DNA of 6,978 nt from Chloroflexota bacterium (lineage in GTDB: Bacteria > Chloroflexota > Limnocylindria > Limnocylindrales > CSP1-4), in NCBI GenBank assembly GCA_021777365.1, contig JAJYDP010000262.1:1-6978 (forward strand), written 5' to 3'. The notes under the pieces are model-generated. The model was not told where the DNA came from and did no database searches. It was given only the letters and a program-made list of their open reading frames with translations. Below are positions 5,094 to 6,978 of this stretch, piece by piece. Numbering within the stretch: the stretch's first letter is position 1; each line of letters opens with the position of its first letter. A program made the position numbers and the translations under genes.

Positions 5094-6364
5094 GATCGCC
5101 ACTCCGGAACGGTCCACTCCGCCCGGACGGGCAGGAGGTCCGGCCCCATGTCGACGCGCGTCCAGATGGCCCGCAGCACCGCGTTGATCGCCTCTGGGGG
5201 CCAGGACCAGTCCAGCGTGGGGATACTCACGAGCCGGCCGGCAGCGCGACCGGCAGCTTCGAGCCGGGAGATCTCGGCATCCACCTCGCCCAGGCGCCGC
5301 TGTCGCTCGGGCTTGTCGATCGTGCCGTCCGCGTACAGGTCGATGATGCGTTCTCGCTTCGCCTCAAGGGCGGCCCGGCGGACGCCGTTGTCAGCGTCCT
5401 CGCGGATCGCATCGAACGGGATCCGGAGTCGGGCGGCTTCCTCCTTCACCCAAGGCAGGAGGTTCCGCTCAAGCACGGAAGACCGCCCATGGGGCCTGCC
5501 GATGGCGTTGCCGCGGGAGCAGTAGTACTGCCCGCGCGCCACGTTGGGGGTGAGCATCCGGCCACAGTGGCAGCGGAGGAGCTGCCCGAACATCGCGGCC
5601 GGTGCCCTGACGCGGCGTCCGCTGGCAGCCTTCATGGGCAGCAACTCGGGGGCGTGGTCTTCCAACACCCGGAACAGGGCGGAGTGGCCCCACGTCGAAC
5701 CCTTTGGGCTCGGGATGCCGCGAGCGTTCAGCAGCCGGCAGGCGCCGTTGACCGTGCCGGCTTCATGGTAGGCAGCCAGGACGGGGCCGATCGGACGGGC
5801 CGGATCGGGCTCGCGGACGATGCGGCCGTCGACCTTGGTGTGACGCCACCCGTACCCAGGATGTCCGAGTCGGTCCCCGCGGGCCTGGCGGGCCTTGATG
5901 GCGCCGCGGGCGCGCGCCTTCGCGGTGTTCAGCTCTAGCTCGGAGAAGACGGCCGTGATCTGTGCGAACGCCTGCGCCATCGGCGAGCCGTCCCCGCCTA
6001 GTACCCCCTCGCGGAGCGTCACGACGCGGGCGCCGTGAGCCTTCGCGGCGTCTGTCAGCCGCACGAATGTCCGCATGGACCGATAGAGCCGGTCCAGCGC
6101 GTACGCATACACCGCGGTCACCTCGCCCCGCTCGATGGCGGCCAGCATGTCGAGGAACGCGGTCCGCCTGGCTTCCTTTGCCTCGTCCGCGGAGCGGTCC
6201 CAGTCCACGAACACGCGGAGGTTCCCGTTGTAGCCGTCGCGGTGAGCCAACTCGCGGACGGCCGCCTCTTGCGCCTCCCGGCTCACGTCGCCGGGGTTCT
6301 CGTCATCGGCGGATGATCGCCGGAGGTACGCCACAGGGTACCGGGACGCCATCGTCGGTTCCAT
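5090..6364 (-). CDS. Serine integrase/recombinase (large serine recombinase type)
   Basis: This enzyme cuts and rejoins DNA through a serine to integrate or excise the element. The resolvase-type catalytic domain spans about 10-155: Y13-L-R15-R-S17 carries the nucleophile serine, LDRLYRS (90-96) the usual arginine motif, and ELELNTAKARARG (142-154) the start of the long E helix. The Recombinase domain follows (about 165-245, with LGHPGYGWR and LLNARGIPSPKG). A zinc-ribbon-like part has C265-x-C267, C282 and probably H292 in place of the usual last Cys. A coiled-coil segment is at about 330-372. At 424 aa it is somewhat short for large serine integrases but has all their regions. ATG at 6364 or 6352 both keep the motif; neither has a well-placed ribosome site, so a nearly leaderless message is possible. 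Its 3' end overlaps the next gene (GTGA). Its place beside a flanking host-type gene fits an element end. Confidence 0.95.
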   Translation of the reverse strand: MEPTMASRYPVAYLRRSSADDENPGDVSREAQEAAVRELAHRDGYNGNLRVFVDWDRSADEAKEARRTAFLDMLAAIERGEVTAVYAYALDRLYRSMRTFVRLTDAAKAHGARVVTLREGVLGGDGSPMAQAFAQITAVFSELELNTAKARARGAIKARQARGDRLGHPGYGWRHTKVDGRIVREPDPARPIGPVLAAYHEAGTVNGACRLLNARGIPSPKGSTWGHSALFRVLEDHAPELLPMKAASGRRVRAPAAMFGQLLRCHCGRMLTPNVARGQYYCSRGNAIGRPHGRSSVLERNLLPWVKEEAARLRIPFDAIREDADNGVRRAALEAKRERIIDLYADGTIDKPERQRRLGEVDAEISRLEAAGRAAGRLVSIPTLDWSWPPEAINAVLRAIWTRVDMGPDLLPVRAEWTVPEWRS

Positions 6365-6546
6365 GCCCTGACAATACTATGCGCTGTCAAGAACCCGGAC
6401 GGCTATTGCGGCCTGGAGGGCACGGGGGTGGCCTGCCCGGCGGGGTTGTTCGGGGCGCCGGCCGCGAATCGCTGAGCCGGACGCGCTCCGGGCAAGCAAC
6501 GACGCGACGTGCCGGCGCGCCTGCGAGCGCGTTCGAAGGCTGAGCC
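6365..6546. other. Gap between integrase and host kinase, probable element boundary
   Basis: No gene is seen. The part next to the integrase (about 6369-6392) is the most AT-rich patch in the window. The rest is GC-rich with only weak stems, for example CCGGA/TCCGG at 6477-6491. For serine-integrase elements the attachment site usually lies next to the integrase gene, so one recombined site (attL or attR) is expected here. Its core cannot be pinned down without the other end. A 15-base near-palindrome at 6538-6552 (GGCTGAG, C, CTCAGCC) spans the kinase stop codon. Confidence 0.45.
6369..6390 (-). promoter_or_regulatory. AT-rich patch with TGACA/TGTCA inverted repeat before the integrase
   Basis: On the minus strand TTGACA (6385-6390) is followed by GCGCA, TAGTAT (6374-6379) and TGTCA (6369-6373), ending five bases before the integrase ATG. 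TGACA and TGTCA form an inverted repeat with 11 bases between. TAGTAT is a good -10 candidate, which would place the transcript start at or next to the ATG. The TTGACA is too close (5 bases) to serve as its -35. The patch may be a promoter overlapped by an operator, or part of the attachment site. Confidence 0.4.
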
Positions 6547-6978
6547 TCAGCCCTCGCTGTCGACGACAGCGGCCGGCACTCGGAGCCAGAACCGCGTGCC
6601 GCCGCCCTCCCGCGGCTCGGCGCCGATCGTGCCGCGGTGGGCCCGGACCCCGGCGGCGGCCGTCGCGAGGCCCAGCCCGAAGCCTGGTCCGGTTGCGTTC
6701 GGGCCGCGCCGGAACGGCTCGAAGAGATGCTCGCGCACGGCGTCCGGGAGGCCCGGGCCGCGGTCGAGCATCTCGACGACCAGCGCGGGACCCTGTGCCG
6801 GGTCGAGCTCGCCGCGAGAGCCGGCCGGCGCCCGGTCCGAAGCGGCGTCATCGACCTCGGCCAGGAGGTCCACCTGCGATCCCACGGGGCTGTAGAGGAT
6901 GGCGTTCGTGAGCAGGTTGCTGATCGACTGCTCGAGCCGCACGCGGTCGACCTCGACCTCCCGGTCGCACGCGCGCTG
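6547..6978 (-). CDS. Sensor histidine kinase, C-terminal ATPase domain, 5' end beyond window
   Basis: This is the C-terminal 143 residues of a two-component sensor kinase; the frame is open to the right edge. The HATPase motifs appear in order: N box (NLLTNAILYSP), G1 box (DRGPGLP), F box (LFEPFRRGP) and G2 box (GFGLGLA), ending GGGTRFWLRVP. This domain binds ATP and phosphorylates a histidine located in the part outside the window. A 25-residue insert-like stretch rich in Ala, Asp and Glu (about residues 42-65 of the visible part) separates the N box from the G1 box. The domain is complete and ends naturally, so the element has not visibly disrupted it. Codon use matches its neighbours. The sensor input and partner regulator are unknown. 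It is most likely a chromosomal gene beside the element. Confidence 0.92.
   Translation of the reverse strand, partial: QRACDREVEVDRVRLEQSISNLLTNAILYSPVGSQVDLLAEVDDAASDRAPAGSRGELDPAQGPALVVEMLDRGPGLPDAVREHLFEPFRRGPNATGPGFGLGLATAAAGVRAHRGTIGAEPREGGGTRFWLRVPAAVVDSEG

Noticed and set aside
4299..5525. 408-codon plus-strand ORF
   Set aside because: It crosses the ends of two well-supported minus-strand genes and shows no domain or ribosome site; a shadow frame.
6529..6540. GTTCGAA motif resembling a tRNA T-loop, considered as a tRNA insertion site
   Set aside because: No acceptor, anticodon or D-arm pairing can be built around it.
6538..6552. GGCTGAG-C-CTCAGCC palindrome over the kinase stop codon, considered as terminator or attachment core
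   Set aside because: A one-base spacer cannot form a normal hairpin loop, no T-tract follows, and no second copy was found near the left edge. It is recorded only as part of the gap.
1..6978. CRISPR array, toxin-antitoxin pair or classic defence system
   Set aside because: No regularly spaced repeats, no recognisable nuclease, toxin or effector motif in any supported gene.

Overview
This window comes from a bacterium with very high GC content and heavy G/C use at third codon positions. GTG starts and short stop/start overlaps are common. Actinomycetota or a high-GC Chloroflexota-type lineage would fit, but nothing here is lineage-diagnostic, so the assignment is left open. All supported genes lie on the minus strand and read from right to left. 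The long plus-strand ORFs are GC-driven shadows of them.

Right edge (about 6547-6978): the C-terminal ATPase domain of a sensor histidine kinase, which looks like host chromosome. Next comes a 182-base gap holding an AT-rich patch with a small inverted repeat, directly in front of a serine integrase gene. The rest of the window, from about 6365 leftward and off the left edge, reads as an integrated mobile element. Its right boundary probably lies in that gap; its left end is not in the window.

Element, right to left: (1) a 424-aa serine integrase; (2) a 390-aa cysteine-containing protein of unknown function, coupled to the integrase by a GTGA overlap; (3) a 258-base gap with a 13-bp perfect hairpin and a weak promoter candidate; (4) a 120-aa conserved-looking small protein of mobile-element type; (5) a doubtful 73-aa ORF; (6) a 716-aa D5/P4-type superfamily 3 helicase without a visible primase domain but with a C-terminal C2H2-like zinc finger; (7) a 107-aa unknown protein; (8) an unknown Arg/Pro-rich protein running off the left edge. 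Genes 6-8 are joined by ATGA and GTGA overlaps, so they form a tight translational unit.

Together the integrase (integration and excision) and the helicase (replication initiation or unwinding) suggest a small integrative, possibly self-replicating element such as a phage satellite, plasmid-like integrative element or degenerate prophage. No relaxase, conjugation, capsid or terminase gene is visible. The most interesting observation is that the unknown protein next to the integrase and the unknown protein at the left edge share a related C-terminal domain with a V-V-x-E-P-V-D-x-L-P core. This points to an undescribed protein family present at least twice in the same element.
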